Positions 1 through 11,387 of a DNA stretch of 64,000 nt are shown here, one piece after another. The stretch is from Unio delphinus (Eukaryota > Mollusca > Bivalvia > Unionida > Unionidae). The stretch's first letter is position 1; each line of letters opens with the position of its first letter. The notes under the pieces are model-generated. The model was given only the letters and a program-made list of their open reading frames with translations. It was not told the DNA's origin and searched no databases. The stretch spans positions 251,001 to 315,000 of the forward strand of contig JAQISU010000233.1 of assembly GCA_029339505.1 (NCBI GenBank), given 5' to 3'. The translations under genes were made by a program, and so were the position numbers.

Positions 1-180
1 GATGCGAACACAGATCAAATTGAATCAGACAAGATGTGAACCTAAGTAAAGTTATACAGATAATATGTAAGCCTGTGTAAAGATTTATCAGACGAGATGT
101 GAACACAGGCCAAGACAAGATGTGAACCTGGGTCAAGTTTTATCATACTAGGTGCAAAATGTTATCCTGAACCTGAGTAA
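1..180. repeat. Degenerate short tandem repeat at window edge
   Basis: A phrase close to AAGATGTGAACCTAAGTAAAG recurs three or four times with variable spacing (near 30, 95, 115 and 160). It is probably the end of a larger array or transposon cut by the window edge. Low-confidence call by eye. Confidence 0.35.
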
Positions 181-1308
181 TGTTTAAGAGACTTTGTACG
201 AGTTTTAAAATGACAGACTGGACAAAAATACAGGCCACTGGCCTTGACATTGAAACTGGAGGCTATCTTTATGAATAATAAATCCAAAATAAATGAAAGG
301 GTACAGTTTCATGAAATTATCTTCATTGATTCAAAACTTATATCTGTACCTTATATATATCTATGTTTTCACCTACTCTGGCCTTAACCTTCTGAAAGGG
401 AGTGGCCATGATGTGCGTTACACTTTCCATTCTTTATAATTAAATGGATAAAGTGTAATTACAAAACCTTAAGTGATTTAAAGTTCTACTCTGGACCCAA
501 GTCAGTTATATTTTGCCTATCTGTGACCTTCACTTTGAGGTTTAGGTACGCCTATGGTTTATAATGTGTGTGTGATTTGGATTTGTAACACAGGATTTAA
601 AACATTTCAACATATGGTTTAAAGCATACATTCTACACGTGATGTATAATGAAATGGGCATGTTGTATTACAGTATCTTTAATCTTTCAATCAATACAGC
701 AGGAGATAAATTCCTTGTTTTCATTGTGCACAATTTTATCTGACTTATCCAAGAAATGTTAAAGGAAATATACAGTCGTATTAATTAATCTTTTAATAAA
801 TAAAGTTATGAATATATTGTTTGTAAACATTAAAGTTATAATTATGTTAATAAATATATGTATATTGGTTGGTTAAATTACAGACTCTTCATCTTGAATG
901 TCTGCATGTTTGAATCTTTGTCATAGATCAATGAAAAACACGTGCTTTTCAGCTGATGAAGACATTTATAGTTTTATTAAAACATAGAAGCAACAGAAAT
1001 ATTCAGATGTTAAAACAATCATGTACTGCCTACACACAATAGTTATACCAAAATAACTTCAGACTCAAATCAAGCAATTCTTCAAAAGGCAACTATTTCA
1101 AAGATAACAATACATGGACAGGTGCGTTTAGAAGATTATTATTAGTATTATTACTATTCTCTTCGTTTATGGTCTATAAATGACAATTACATTGCAAAAT
1201 CAATCACATGATCTGGTTCATGGGAAGTTATTCATTTTTAATAATTATTCTAACTTTAATTTGACTTTTATTACATTTACAAGTATCGGTATATAGTTAA
1301 AAAAATTA

Positions 1309-1309
<1 letters not shown>

Positions 1310-1405
<96 letters not shown>
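1310..1405. repeat. Compound (CA)n(TA)n microsatellite
   Basis: About 30 bp of CA dinucleotides run directly into about 66 bp of TA dinucleotides. Short ORFs across such tracts (for example 1726-1968) are low-complexity artefacts. Confidence 0.97.
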
Positions 1406-1406
<1 letters not shown>

Positions 1407-1648
1407 GAATGCGTTACACTACATTATACACTATTGAAAAATGAAAGATGGTCCCACTTTTCCTCTTCATACTTTTGCAAACTTTTATTGGATAAAGGAC
1501 AATTCATATAATGAATAAAATTAGGATATTTGATGCACAACAATAAGTGTAATTATGATAAAGTTGCAAGAAAGTTTAGGAACTTAGGCAGCTGATCAAA
1601 ATTGTTAGTTCCTCAACAAAACTTTCTTGTATTACAATAAAAGTTGTG

Positions 1649-1730
1649 ATCCACACAACAAGTGATTTAATAAGTCTTAATTAACTAGCATCCACACAAC
1701 AAATGATTTCATAAGTCTTAATTAACTAGC
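1649..1730. repeat. 41-bp tandem duplication
   Basis: Two adjacent 41-bp copies starting ATCCACACAACAA and ending TTAACTAGC differ at only a few bases. A short third, degraded copy seems to start at 1731. Confidence 0.85.
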
Positions 1731-1851
1731 GTCTCATACAATAAGTGCATAATATTTGTGTTATCCCATACTTTAAAAAACTACATTTTCCATCATCTAT
1801 GAACTGTATTATTTTCTTTTTAACGGAAAGAAACAAATTTGTGAAAATAAC

Positions 1852-1857
<6 letters not shown>

Positions 1858-1900
<43 letters not shown>
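1858..1900. repeat. (TA)n microsatellite
   Basis: Uninterrupted TA dinucleotides. A (CA)n run at 2022-2042 lies just downstream. Confidence 0.97.
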
Positions 1901-1903
<3 letters not shown>

Positions 1904-2042
1904 GTGAACACGAACCAATTTTGTATTCTTTTTTGCAATGTTATCAAAAAATGAATGAATGTTTTCACTTCTTATCACTTACAGTACACACTGACTGTCT
2001 TGACCAAAATTTCGCATTTATACACACACACACACACACACA

Positions 2043-3354
2043 TCTATTTATGATTGCTTTGATATTTAGTCTCATGCCATAAATGCAAAGGGAGGAATCG
2101 TGTTCCTGATTCTGCTGTACCATCTGCTAAACCCTAGTAGATCGGATAAATATATCTAACATCCATGAATGAAACTTATGGTAGTATGAACTGAAGTATA
2201 GATAATCCTAAATGTCTTATCACAAGTCAAAAAGTATATAATGTATATATATATAATGACCCATCAATATGTTCCTTATACTAGTCGAGATTAGAATAAA
2301 ATATTTGAATAAAAGGAATAACTATATTATACAATACAAATATTCCATACACAGCTGATGAATACTACCATAGCAGATATTTCATTCAATTCCAATCTAA
2401 TTAAAATCAAGACTACTCATCAATGTATAGATCAGAAAGACACCGATGCGATGTCATGTTTTTGTTGACCTTTATCGTCGCCAATCAAATTACAGACTTC
2501 GTACTGCTGAATAAGACAAACGACATTCGAAACAAATTTCTAACTTGATTCTCAATCGCTTCCAATGGGAAAAAAGAAAGTGTGCAAAAATGTATACTTG
2601 AGACAAGACAAATGAGACAATCAAGCAGTAGGTAGACATCGTACACATCGGGTAGACGTGATAATATTTAAATATGCCGAAGTCATTTCCAGTATAGTGC
2701 GATCGCTGTATCAATACGTAGTCAATATATATCTACACCGAGGCTTTACTGTATCTCATTTGCAAAACCGGGACCTCATAAATCCTGAAACTGGATTGGA
2801 AGATGATCGTGGATTTGGCTAGTAAGGCAATTGTTATACTGGCTATGAGCTACGAAGAATATGGACGAGAGACTTGAACTCAGTACCTCAAGAAGACATC
2901 ACATTTGCAATTGGCCAGACATCCATCAAGTGGCCACCGAAAAGATGGAAGGGAACGATCCCTGAGAGAAAACTGTTGATGTGGGTATTCACAGCTTAAC
3001 TATTATCTTCTTCAAAGACCGGTTTACACTTACCATCGAAAGAAATGCTATATCTATGAGACACCTTCAGTTTCCTGGCCCTTCCAGGAACATCAACATA
3101 TCATTTGAGGAAGAATTACCAATGCTTGGCAAAAGGCAGATATTACACATATGAAGTTTCATGACAAGTAGCCAAGAAGGTGGAGAATAAACTGCAATGA
3201 TACATTGGTTGTCTATACTGGAACACGGGGCAGAAAATCGTGAAAATGGTGATGATTCGTTAATGCAAATGACTGATAGAGTCAACCTGCATCTAGATGC
3301 TTTCCTTACAATGCTAAATACGCTGAATCTGATAAAAGGAAATTCATGAGAATT
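2043..3354. other. No gene recognised
   Basis: AT-rich sequence with scattered short ORFs on both strands. None shows a domain, splice-linked exons or a recognisable motif. The 2490-2714 and 3067-3285 minus frames were read and show nothing family-specific. Confidence 0.5.
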
Positions 3355-4136
3355 GTGTCACTTGGTGGAGAAGAGTGCAATGATTATGGCTAGAGTCACA
3401 CTGACTCGGATAATATTTATACTACTTTTATAAATAAGGCACATTTGAATATGACATAAATTATAATGTTCAGTTACATTGCATAGCAATTGTATTTATC
3501 TCTGATGTCTATGGACTGTCAAACTAGCAGACAAAACTGGCAACCGGTCTTAACATGAGTAACCAATTTTCCAGGTAGAGGTTTTTCAGTTAAACGTCTT
3601 TGAAAGTCTGTTAAGTTTTGTTTAGCTACGCATAGTATCTCTTTCGCTATTACTGTTTATGTAAAATACATTAAAACAATTATTACCAAATCCATGTATA
3701 TCCCTGTATCATGATGTCCGCCATTTTGGTTTAGCATGATAGTTTCGTATTAGATATTCTGTACTTTCGCATTTCCAATTATTCTCTCTAACTGTAGTAG
3801 AGTACTGATTAGAACATCACTTGCATGTTTTAGTGATAACATCATTGCAATACCGTTGTGTCCATGTATGCAATTTGTGTTTTGATGTGATAATAGCGGT
3901 CGTTTGCATCTACTTGAATTGCGTCAATTATTCAAGACTTAAGTTATCATCATAAAGTTTAATTTCACATAAACGTGAGCTCATAAAGTGTACTCATTCG
4001 TTTCATAGACATGCCTATGGACTGTCTAAATTTATGTTATATTCAAATGTGCTTTATTTATAAAAGTAGTATAAATATTATCCGAGTCAGTGTGACTCTA
4101 GCCATAATCATTACACTCTTCTCCACCAAGTTACAC
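3355..4136. mobile_element. Fold-back / MITE-like element with ~107-bp inverted arms
   Basis: The left arm (3355-3462) starts GTGTCACTTGGTGG and is matched in reverse complement by the right arm (4030-4136), with only a few differences. The arms share the segment around GACTCGGATAATATTTATAC. The 567-bp core has no ORF and repeats the phrase CTATGGACTGTC near each arm. This is the layout of a non-autonomous DNA transposon. I could not identify a clear target-site duplication, so the family is unassigned. Confidence 0.8.
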
Positions 4137-4536
4137 TACAGTATTCAAATACTTATTTGTATCTAATTGATGTATTTGTAATGTGTAATAAATAAAAAGA
4201 CTCAAAATACTTGTAATAATAGTCAAACTTTGACGTACATACGTTCCTGGTTAAAGAATATTTACCTCGTGTAATGGTCGCATGACGATCAAAAAGGCAA
4301 TCTCATGAGCTAATATTAGGAAGGTCTCGTGAGAGTGAATATTGATGTTTTTACATTAAATTATGTGATCTTAAACTAAATATAATTAATACATAACACT
4401 GTGTTCTCTTAGAAGCAATGCATTGTTTATACCTAGGTTTAGAGCAATGAGTATATAATACTAAACCATATGTTGTTTATTGGGATCGTGGACGTCATTT
4501 CAAAGTGACAATAATTCAAAGTTTACTTTATAACAG

Positions 4537-4557
4537 CTCTCTCTCTCTCTTTCTCTC
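4537..4557. repeat. (CT)n tract abutting the left TIR
   Basis: An impure CT run lies immediately outside the point where left/right TIR similarity stops. It may have obscured or replaced the target-site duplication of the large transposon. Confidence 0.85.
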
Positions 4558-5219
4558 TACTTTTGTTCTACAACTTTGTTAAATTAACGCAACTTTTTAT
4601 GGCTGATCAGTCATATGTAACTGAAATACTGCTAAAATCCCGTGAAATTCTTTCGATCACATGTGATGTGTCTATAATTTAAAGTATAGAAGAACATGTT
4701 TTTCTTGTTTGTCATTGTTTATAAATACTACAAAAGATGTTGCAATTTGACTGAAACAAATCAACAAAATGTGCTTAAATGTATTAACTCGACAATTTAA
4801 CAACTTGACCATGTAAAAATGACTATATGTTCCTAATTATGAATCATAAGGTTTCATATTTGTAGTTGTGAAGGGAATTAATACAATTCAGTTCAACTTT
4901 AGATGCTGGGAGTTTTACTAAACTTTGTGCTTTGCATATACCTAAAAAGTAGTCTCCCTTTTACACACAATTGATTATAGAGTTCACAATCAATTATCTG
5001 CTCGACCAACTGATGATCGATATATATATATATATATATATCGATATATATATATATAGAACAAACATGAGCCCACGTACTGGTAAACACAGGTGCTCGA
5101 CGCGAGCTTGATGTGAAGAAAAAAAATAATAATTTAAAGGAAAAAAAACATACAGAGTGAGAAAAATACCTTAGAGTACCCCCATGACCCATTCAGACAT
5201 ATGACCCCCTCTATATTAC

Positions 5220-5230
5220 TATATAAAAAG
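5220..5230 (+). promoter_or_regulatory. TATA box inside left TIR, pointing inward
   Basis: TATATAAAAAG lies about 260 bp upstream of the leader ATG at 5493. An identical site sits in the right TIR. Role as a promoter is inferred from sequence and position. Confidence 0.55.
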
Positions 5231-5492
5231 AGAAGGTTCGTAACTTCCGAACACTTGGTTCTACCCATGACCCTCGATTTCATTCTGCTATTTCTTTATT
5301 TAAAAGCACACGACCATTCTCTATGGCTTGTTTTACTCCTGAGATATTTTTCTATTCATCAAGCCATCATTGACTGTTCTGCGTTGTACCAAACTAAAGT
5401 TACGGCTTCCGAAACGTGCGATTTTCGCGAATTTTTCATCTGTGGACAAGTGCGAGCAACTTTGACAACCGGTGAAAAGAGCTAGATTTACC

Positions 5493-5539
5493 ATGTTTGC
5501 GACTCTACGACGTATGCCTTCTTCAATTACAGAACAGTG
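5493..5539 (+). CDS. TIR-encoded leader exon (left copy), candidate first exon of the transposase
   Basis: ATG in a fair context (ACC before ATG) opens a frame for 15 codons plus two bases (starting M-F-A-T-L-R-R-M-P) ending CAGTG before a GTAAAT donor. A second candidate donor, GTAAGT, starts at 5552 after ATG-CAA-AA. Both donors leave two bases. The transposase exon starts with one base (G at 11388) before codon TTA, so the join makes an intact codon (TGG or AAG) and keeps the frame open. The left-to-right intron would be about 5.8 kb and would contain the SGNH and SAP/PHD genes on the opposite strand. Splicing is predicted, not observed. Confidence 0.6.
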
Positions 5540-5746
5540 GTAAATGCAAAAGTAAGTTTTTACTTACCATTAACTTGATTCAACTTTAGAAATCCTGTTC
5601 CATGGAATAATTAGACATTTTCTTCTTCACTGCACAAAAGTTAAGCAATCGACTCTATTTTCAAAACAGTTAAACTATGCGGCACACACGTCAACGCCGA
5701 AATATGATTGGCTCAAAAGGTTATACTTAAATAACATCAATGCACA

Positions 5747-6037
5747 ATATAAATAAATATTTTCAGTCATTATCTAGCGTATTTCTGTAAATTTTAATTT
5801 AACGTAGTGCACTAATTATTATTTTATTGATTGTATAATAGTTAGTATGCATAGCTTAATTAATTCCCCTGAATTGACCCACTTTCATAACCAAAAAGTT
5901 GCGCGAAATTTAAATTTTGAGAAGGGTCAGTTGCAGACGCTGGAATAGATAAAACAGAACAGAAATTTCTTAAATTGGCTAATGGTTTAAATGATAGAAT
6001 ATCATGGCTGTTGTGACTTGGCAAGTTAGGCTTTCTA

Positions 6038-6093
<56 letters not shown>

Positions 6094-6184
6094 AGAATTG
6101 AAAATAATTTGAACTTGTAATACTGTTTGCCAAATATTTGAACAAATGAGAAAATAATAATAATAATAATAACAATAACAATAC

Positions 6185-6233
<49 letters not shown>

Positions 6234-7655
6234 GGAATCAAAGAAATTGTTATAAAAATAAATTATTACAATTCTGGTATAGTAGTTTAAAATTTGATAT
6301 AGTTAATTTACTCTGAAATTTACTTTGTTTTATATAAGACAGTATGACATTTGCTCATCACAATGGTCTTCCGGTTTTTATAAGTTAGGGAAATCCCTAT
6401 TCTTTTATGAAGAAAAAAACCCAACATCTTTTACATTGATTATTATTCAGAAATATGACATTAATCATTAAAACTTTGAATAAAACTGATCATATAATAT
6501 CAATTATGCATATAAAATATTCACTCCAGCAAGTACAACAAAAACAAGAAACACAAAAGTGAAAACTGTACTCAATGTATATTGTACAGTAAATGTTATC
6601 TGACAAGATTATTTAAAACCTTTTCAAATCTGAAATGTTGTCACCTTGCTCTGATTAATTAATACACTTACAGAACTAGTGTTACCAAAACTGAGTGATT
6701 GTTATATGAAAAAAAAAATACATATATGACCTCTCACAAAAAATAATTTATACTATTTTCCTACATTGTTCATTTTGCATAGAAGCAAACAGGCATCAAA
6801 CAAAAGGAACATATATTGTAAGTAATACACAACATATACTACTTTTTTCAAGATAAGACCATACATGCATGGGTGATTTTGTAAACAGTGGAGTGGTGGT
6901 AATAGACATACAAAATGTTCTTTTTGTTTTAAAAAATTGCTTACATGTACAAAACCAGAATGATTATAAAATAAGAAATGTACAGTTATTGATCTACTAT
7001 TAAGGTATGCACAATTTACTGATTGATTGGTTCTGTAAAATACATTTGCAATATAAAATTTCAAATATAGCTACATGAAAGTATATTATTGTAATCTTTC
7101 ATATCAATAGTATTTTGAAACATGTCACAGATTGACTGGGTCTATCACAATAATCCACAATAAAGTGATTTGTATACATCAATCATACATTTATATTTTA
7201 TGGTAAGCATATAATTGCATATCTATAGGACCTGATAATTTCCAAACCAAGTGTACCCGATAAAGGTCTGTTCCTTCTACAGCCAAGTAATTTGGTGACA
7301 CCATCCTGAATTCCATGTTATGCCAGACATATAACTAAATGCTGTTATTATATATCAGTTTCAAAGCCAGTATAGGGTCTGTCCAATCCCTGTATAGTCT
7401 AACTTACTTTTGAACATTAATAAAATAATAATGTGTCAAATGGCTAGTGCTTCCTTCATAATACTCTGGGTGAAACAAAGTCTATTTATTCATCCAGTTA
7501 TACGAAATTTGTAAAAAAAAAACATATATATTGGTGTGACCATAATTTTTTCTTTTTTAAATCATATAAAAATCCTTCACCACTGTGATTAAAACAAAGA
7601 ATCATTAATTATCTCTCTGTAACATTAAAGTACAACATGATTAATAATAATTCTG

Positions 7656-7725
<70 letters not shown>

Positions 7726-7923
7726 AAGAGATAGAAAGAGAGAAAACAAATGGCAATATAATTTAAACACTGAATCATTGAATGGGCCATGTCTGCTCTT
7801 TAACAATCAAAATCTTCATTAATGTTAGTGGTGCCTAGCACTTATATGTGAAGTACATGATAGTTTTACACTAAAAAAAATTGGCATCTTGTATGTAGCA
7901 CATAACATGCTTCCGAAATGAAT
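5747..7923. other. Transposon interior without a recognised gene; three microsatellites
   Basis: Holds (TA)n at 6042-6091, an (ATT)n/(AAT)n tract at 6152-6232, and (TA)n at 7658-7715 running into GA-rich sequence to 7744. The minus-strand ORF at 6753-7064 is AT-biased and shows no family motif. This stretch may be the 3' UTR of the minus-strand genes. Confidence 0.5.
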
Positions 7924-8778
7924 TTAATTAGCCCAGTAATGATTTATACTAAGAAAAGCAGAGATGTAAGAATGAAGTCTCTTCCACCACACTGTAGATA
8001 ATACTTCTCCTGGGTGCACGCCATCAAAGCATAGCCTGAAATTGTAGTTCCATTGCTTCTTCTTATTTGTTCTGTTCCTATAGTTCTATATGTCCAGGCT
8101 ATATATAGGTGAAAATGAATCTTGTCGCTCATTTAAATGCAGTATCAGCTCAATTACTAAATCAATTTGCTCCTTAAGCTGAATATCCTACTCCTTGAAT
8201 AGTTTGGGGTCATCATGCCCTTTACTCATGTTCAATTCATAGACTGAGATATGAGGCATCTCAAGAAATACAATTTTACAGTTTTTGTTTCTGCAGAGTT
8301 GGATGAGTCTACCATACTATGATTCAAAACGCTGCACAACTTTTCTGTAGTCTTTCAATCCTTAAAATAAAATCCTTCCAGCTTATTAGTGAGATCGCAT
8401 GTCCCTAGCCATATATAAATGCATAGTTTCCCATAGTCAATGTTGGTCTGTACACAGAATAACTGTTCTGCAATTCTTGCAAACCTTATAGATGCAAAAA
8501 TAACTAATATTCCAAAGTTATTCCTGGTTTTATACTGCTGATCCAAATACCTTCCCTTGCAATGAATTTTAATAGCTTTGGGATACTCATGCTTCACACT
8601 AGGATGGCAATTTCTGGTGATATGGAAATTGATAGGAAATGACAATATTGGTCTTATCATTCCATTGTTCACAAGCTTCACAAAATATGGACGCAGTCAC
8701 GGTTGCTTCTTCATGTATAAGAGCCAGTTACAACTATTTTTGCAACAAAGTTATGAAATGATGTCATGATACTGTATG
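7924..8778 (-). pseudogene. SGNH-hydrolase/esterase-like gene, broken, inside the transposon
   Basis: Read on the minus strand from a good acceptor (CTCTATCTTAG before 8778), three frames together spell an SGNH-type domain. They contain VVTGSY (block-I position, normally GDS or GSS), then WLGTCDLT (block-III position, normally GxND), then VFLEMPH, and finally FDGVHP close to the C terminus (the Asp-x-x-His block). Breaks seen: a frame change after GSY near 8720, an in-frame TGA a few codons later, a frame change at about 8355, and three in-frame TAGs (about 8301, 8191 and 8089), before a terminal TAA at 7924. SGNH enzymes hydrolyse esters, often acetyl groups. The gene lies 0.4 kb downstream of the PHD exon on the same strand and could be the end of the same transcription unit. 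Identification rests on motif order only. It is not functional as read. Confidence 0.6.
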
Positions 8779-9212
8779 CTAAGATAGAGAAATGCAGCAG
8801 TAATATTATGTGAAAAAAGAAGGATATATATGAAAATACATATGCATGAAGTTTGTTCATAGTATTCTAAATATAATGACATTAAATGTTCACAAGAAAC
8901 GCTATAGGTCAACAAACTTGTGAAACACACAATATGAGCAACAAAATGAAATATACAATTATTGTGCATTTCCAGTTGTAATAATAAATGTAATTACTAA
9001 ACTAAATGTTCATTGCCAGTGCAATATCTTAATGTTGCACACAGGCTTAAATAAATGGTATGGATTGATCACCTGTGATAGGAAGGGTAGACAGGTCTTT
9101 AAATGAAAACTTGTATAGCAAACCTTGCACACAGAAGACAGTGCCAAATGAATGTAAAATCAATATACAGTACAATTTTAATGAATGTCCATGACATGCA
9201 ATGCATATGTAT

Positions 9213-11222
9213 CTACTGACACCACAAACACGTGAATTTTATTCCAGTCTTACTGAATTTTTGCCATCTCTTAATATTACTTAACCCTGCACATTTTCTA
9301 TGATACCAGCCAGAACAAACATCACACTGTATCCAAAATTCCCCTTCCACATATTCCTTTTGGCACAGCTTGCAAATTTCATCATTCTTCTCTTCTAACT
9401 CCCTTTCATCAGATTCATTATCATCTTCTCTGTCTGACAATATGGTACTGAACTCCTTTTCTTTATCTTTCTGGCCTTCATGCCTGATATAACTTGTTCC
9501 TGCTACAGGCTCACTGACACTTGCTACTGTTTCCTTACACTCGTCTCTTAATGTTGCCTTTAGTTTCACTTGCTGGTCAGTTACTTTATTTTCTGTATCT
9601 GTGTTGTCATCTGTTTTATTTGTGCCATGAAATATATGCTCTGATACATTTTTTGTACATGCTGTCTTTCAAGAGATGTGGCTGTACCAAGAATTTCAGG
9701 ATTCGTCATCTTCTCTGACTGGATTATTCTTTCATGCAACATTTCAGACATTTTATTCTTTCCATCTGCAGCGCGACATTTAATCCCATATGCTTTACAG
9801 AGGTTTTTCAGTTCTTCTTTCTTGAAGGACATAAGAAGTGACTTGTCTTCCAAAACAACAGACTTTAGCAAGTGATGAGAAACAATCTTGTATTTTGACT
9901 TATCCTCAGCGATGTTCTTGTAGGATAATGATAGTTTGGTGCAAGTCTGCTTTGAAATTCTTATCTGTTTTCGGTGTGCCATTTTCTTCTCAACTGACAT
10001 TGCCTGCAGAAAGTCCTTTCTAAATTGATTTAGCATGACAGCTAGAAATTTCTGAATTATCTCTTCAAAAAGTTCTTTTATGCATGAGGCTTTCAGTGAT
10101 AAATCATAAACCAGATCTGTAACTGAATTGGAGGGAGAAATTTCCTCAAAACATATTTTGCATAGCATTACAGACCAAAGATCATACAGTGCACCAGAGC
10201 CCAGTAATTCTCTTATGCAAAACTGGTGCAGATTTGACCCAAAAATATTAATGTTTTTATCAATTAGTAATTTGAGACACTGGGAACACAGTTCCATGAA
10301 AAATTTAAACAAGTCATCAGATATGTTGGTCAATCCTCTTGTGAGACACTGTTTTCTTTCAGTTTCAATCAAACTTTCGGGGTCATCTGTAGACTCTTTG
10401 AGATGATGCTCCAACTGCTTCAATCCATCCAAAAATGCCATTTTGCACTTGGCCTCAGCATAACATGACTGGCCTTGTTCAGATGTGTTGTAGCAATTAT
10501 ATTGTTGCATACCATTATACTTAAATCGCAGCTTGGCCAGACAATAACCACCAACATACCGAACCTTACTTCTGGCACTACCTGTAATAGATGGTGAACA
10601 CACTCGTTCTGAAATCTTTCTTGAAGATATGGGGAGAAGTTTCTCCTTTTCCTTCAACAAATATTTTCTAACATCTACTGTTAAATTAAAACATACATGG
10701 TACAATGCAGCCTGTGAATGGACAGGTTTATCAGCAACCATCAAAAAGCATGAAAGCTTGTACTCATCACTTGTTTGGTACATGTGACACTTTTTGTAGA
10801 ATTCAGATAAGCATTCTGGTTTGACTGCACTTACAGCATCCTTATTCATCTGCAGGTCTTCCGTTAGCTGCATAATAACTTGAAACTGTTTAACAATGAA
10901 TATCTGAACTCTTTTAAAATTTGCATCGTTTAATAGATGCATTGCAAGGTCATTGGTTTCTTGCTGCATGGGCGTTTGAACAATGTCATTCATTAACCTA
11001 TGAATACATTGCCTTATGTCAAAATCTGCAGGAATACTTGTTACATCTGTATCGTCTTCTTCAAGAGGTGAGTTAGCAAGTATCTCATTAAAATCATCAT
11101 CCAAAGCTTGCTCTTGCTCTGGGAAGTCATCTTTTTCAGTAACTGCTTCATACTGAAATAGGTTGTCATGGATACCTGGATCTTCAGCCTCAATGTTTGC
11201 AAGGTATTCATATGGTCGAGTC
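9213..11222 (-). CDS. Transposon-encoded SAP + PHD-finger protein (frame break before PHD)
   Basis: The exon opens after a strong acceptor (CTGTTTTCTTTACAG, first exon base 11222) and is open for 546 codons to TAA at 9581-9583. The N-terminal part is acidic. A motif VRYVGGYCLAKLR (about residue 234) resembles the Y-x-x-GY-x-x-x-KL stretch near the C termini of P/hAT/THAP9 transposases. A SAP-like helix-extended-loop-helix segment lies at about residues 480-515 (KKEELKNLCKAYGIKC). The -1 frame is open from 9668 down to 9213 and encodes an acidic linker and a complete C4-H-C3 PHD finger (CKLC, WIQCDVC, WYHRKC, CLWC). The two frames overlap at 9584-9668, where an A6 run occurs, so one indel would fuse them. 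SAP binds DNA and PHD usually reads histone tails, which suggests a chromatin-targeting accessory factor. No in-exon ATG starts the frame; the leader exon of the right TIR fits its phase. Function is inferred. Confidence 0.75.
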
Positions 11223-11387
11223 CTGTAAAGAAAACAGAATTAAATGAGATGACATGAAAATGTGTATATGCAAATTCATCATTTACAAAAAATATAAACA
11301 CACATGTACATGTGGTCACTTTATTTGTGGTAATTTCATAAGATATTATGATAAGTACATTATCATAATAGCACCTTCACATTTCAG

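Larger units (their letters stand above)
4558..5746 (+). repeat. Left terminal inverted repeat (1189 bp)
   Basis: Matches 17784-19022 in reverse complement. In the 285-bp stretch 5201-5485 versus 18045-18329 I count one base difference, and only isolated differences in the outer 300 bp. The main length difference is the (TA)n tract near 5020-5060, which is longer on the right and is there followed by about 25 bp missing on the left. It contains a TATA box (5220-5230) and an inward leader exon (5493-5539). Confidence 0.95.

Noticed and set aside
1726..1968. ORFs with Tyr-Ile repeats here and at 7609, 18338, 26115, 53297 and 62561
   Set aside because: All are translations of (TA)n microsatellites.
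4502..4557. Possible extension of the TIR beyond 4558 (GACAATAAT occurs at similar distance outside both ends)
   Set aside because: Only nine bases match and the intervening sequence does not align; treated as chance.
5201..5485. 94-codon ORF in the left TIR, mirrored at 18045-18329
   Set aside because: The match is explained by TIR identity. It lies between the TATA box and the leader ATG, has no motif, and is better read as 5' UTR.
6753..7064. 103-codon minus ORF in the transposon
   Set aside because: Composition follows the AT bias, no motif, no splice link to neighbours.
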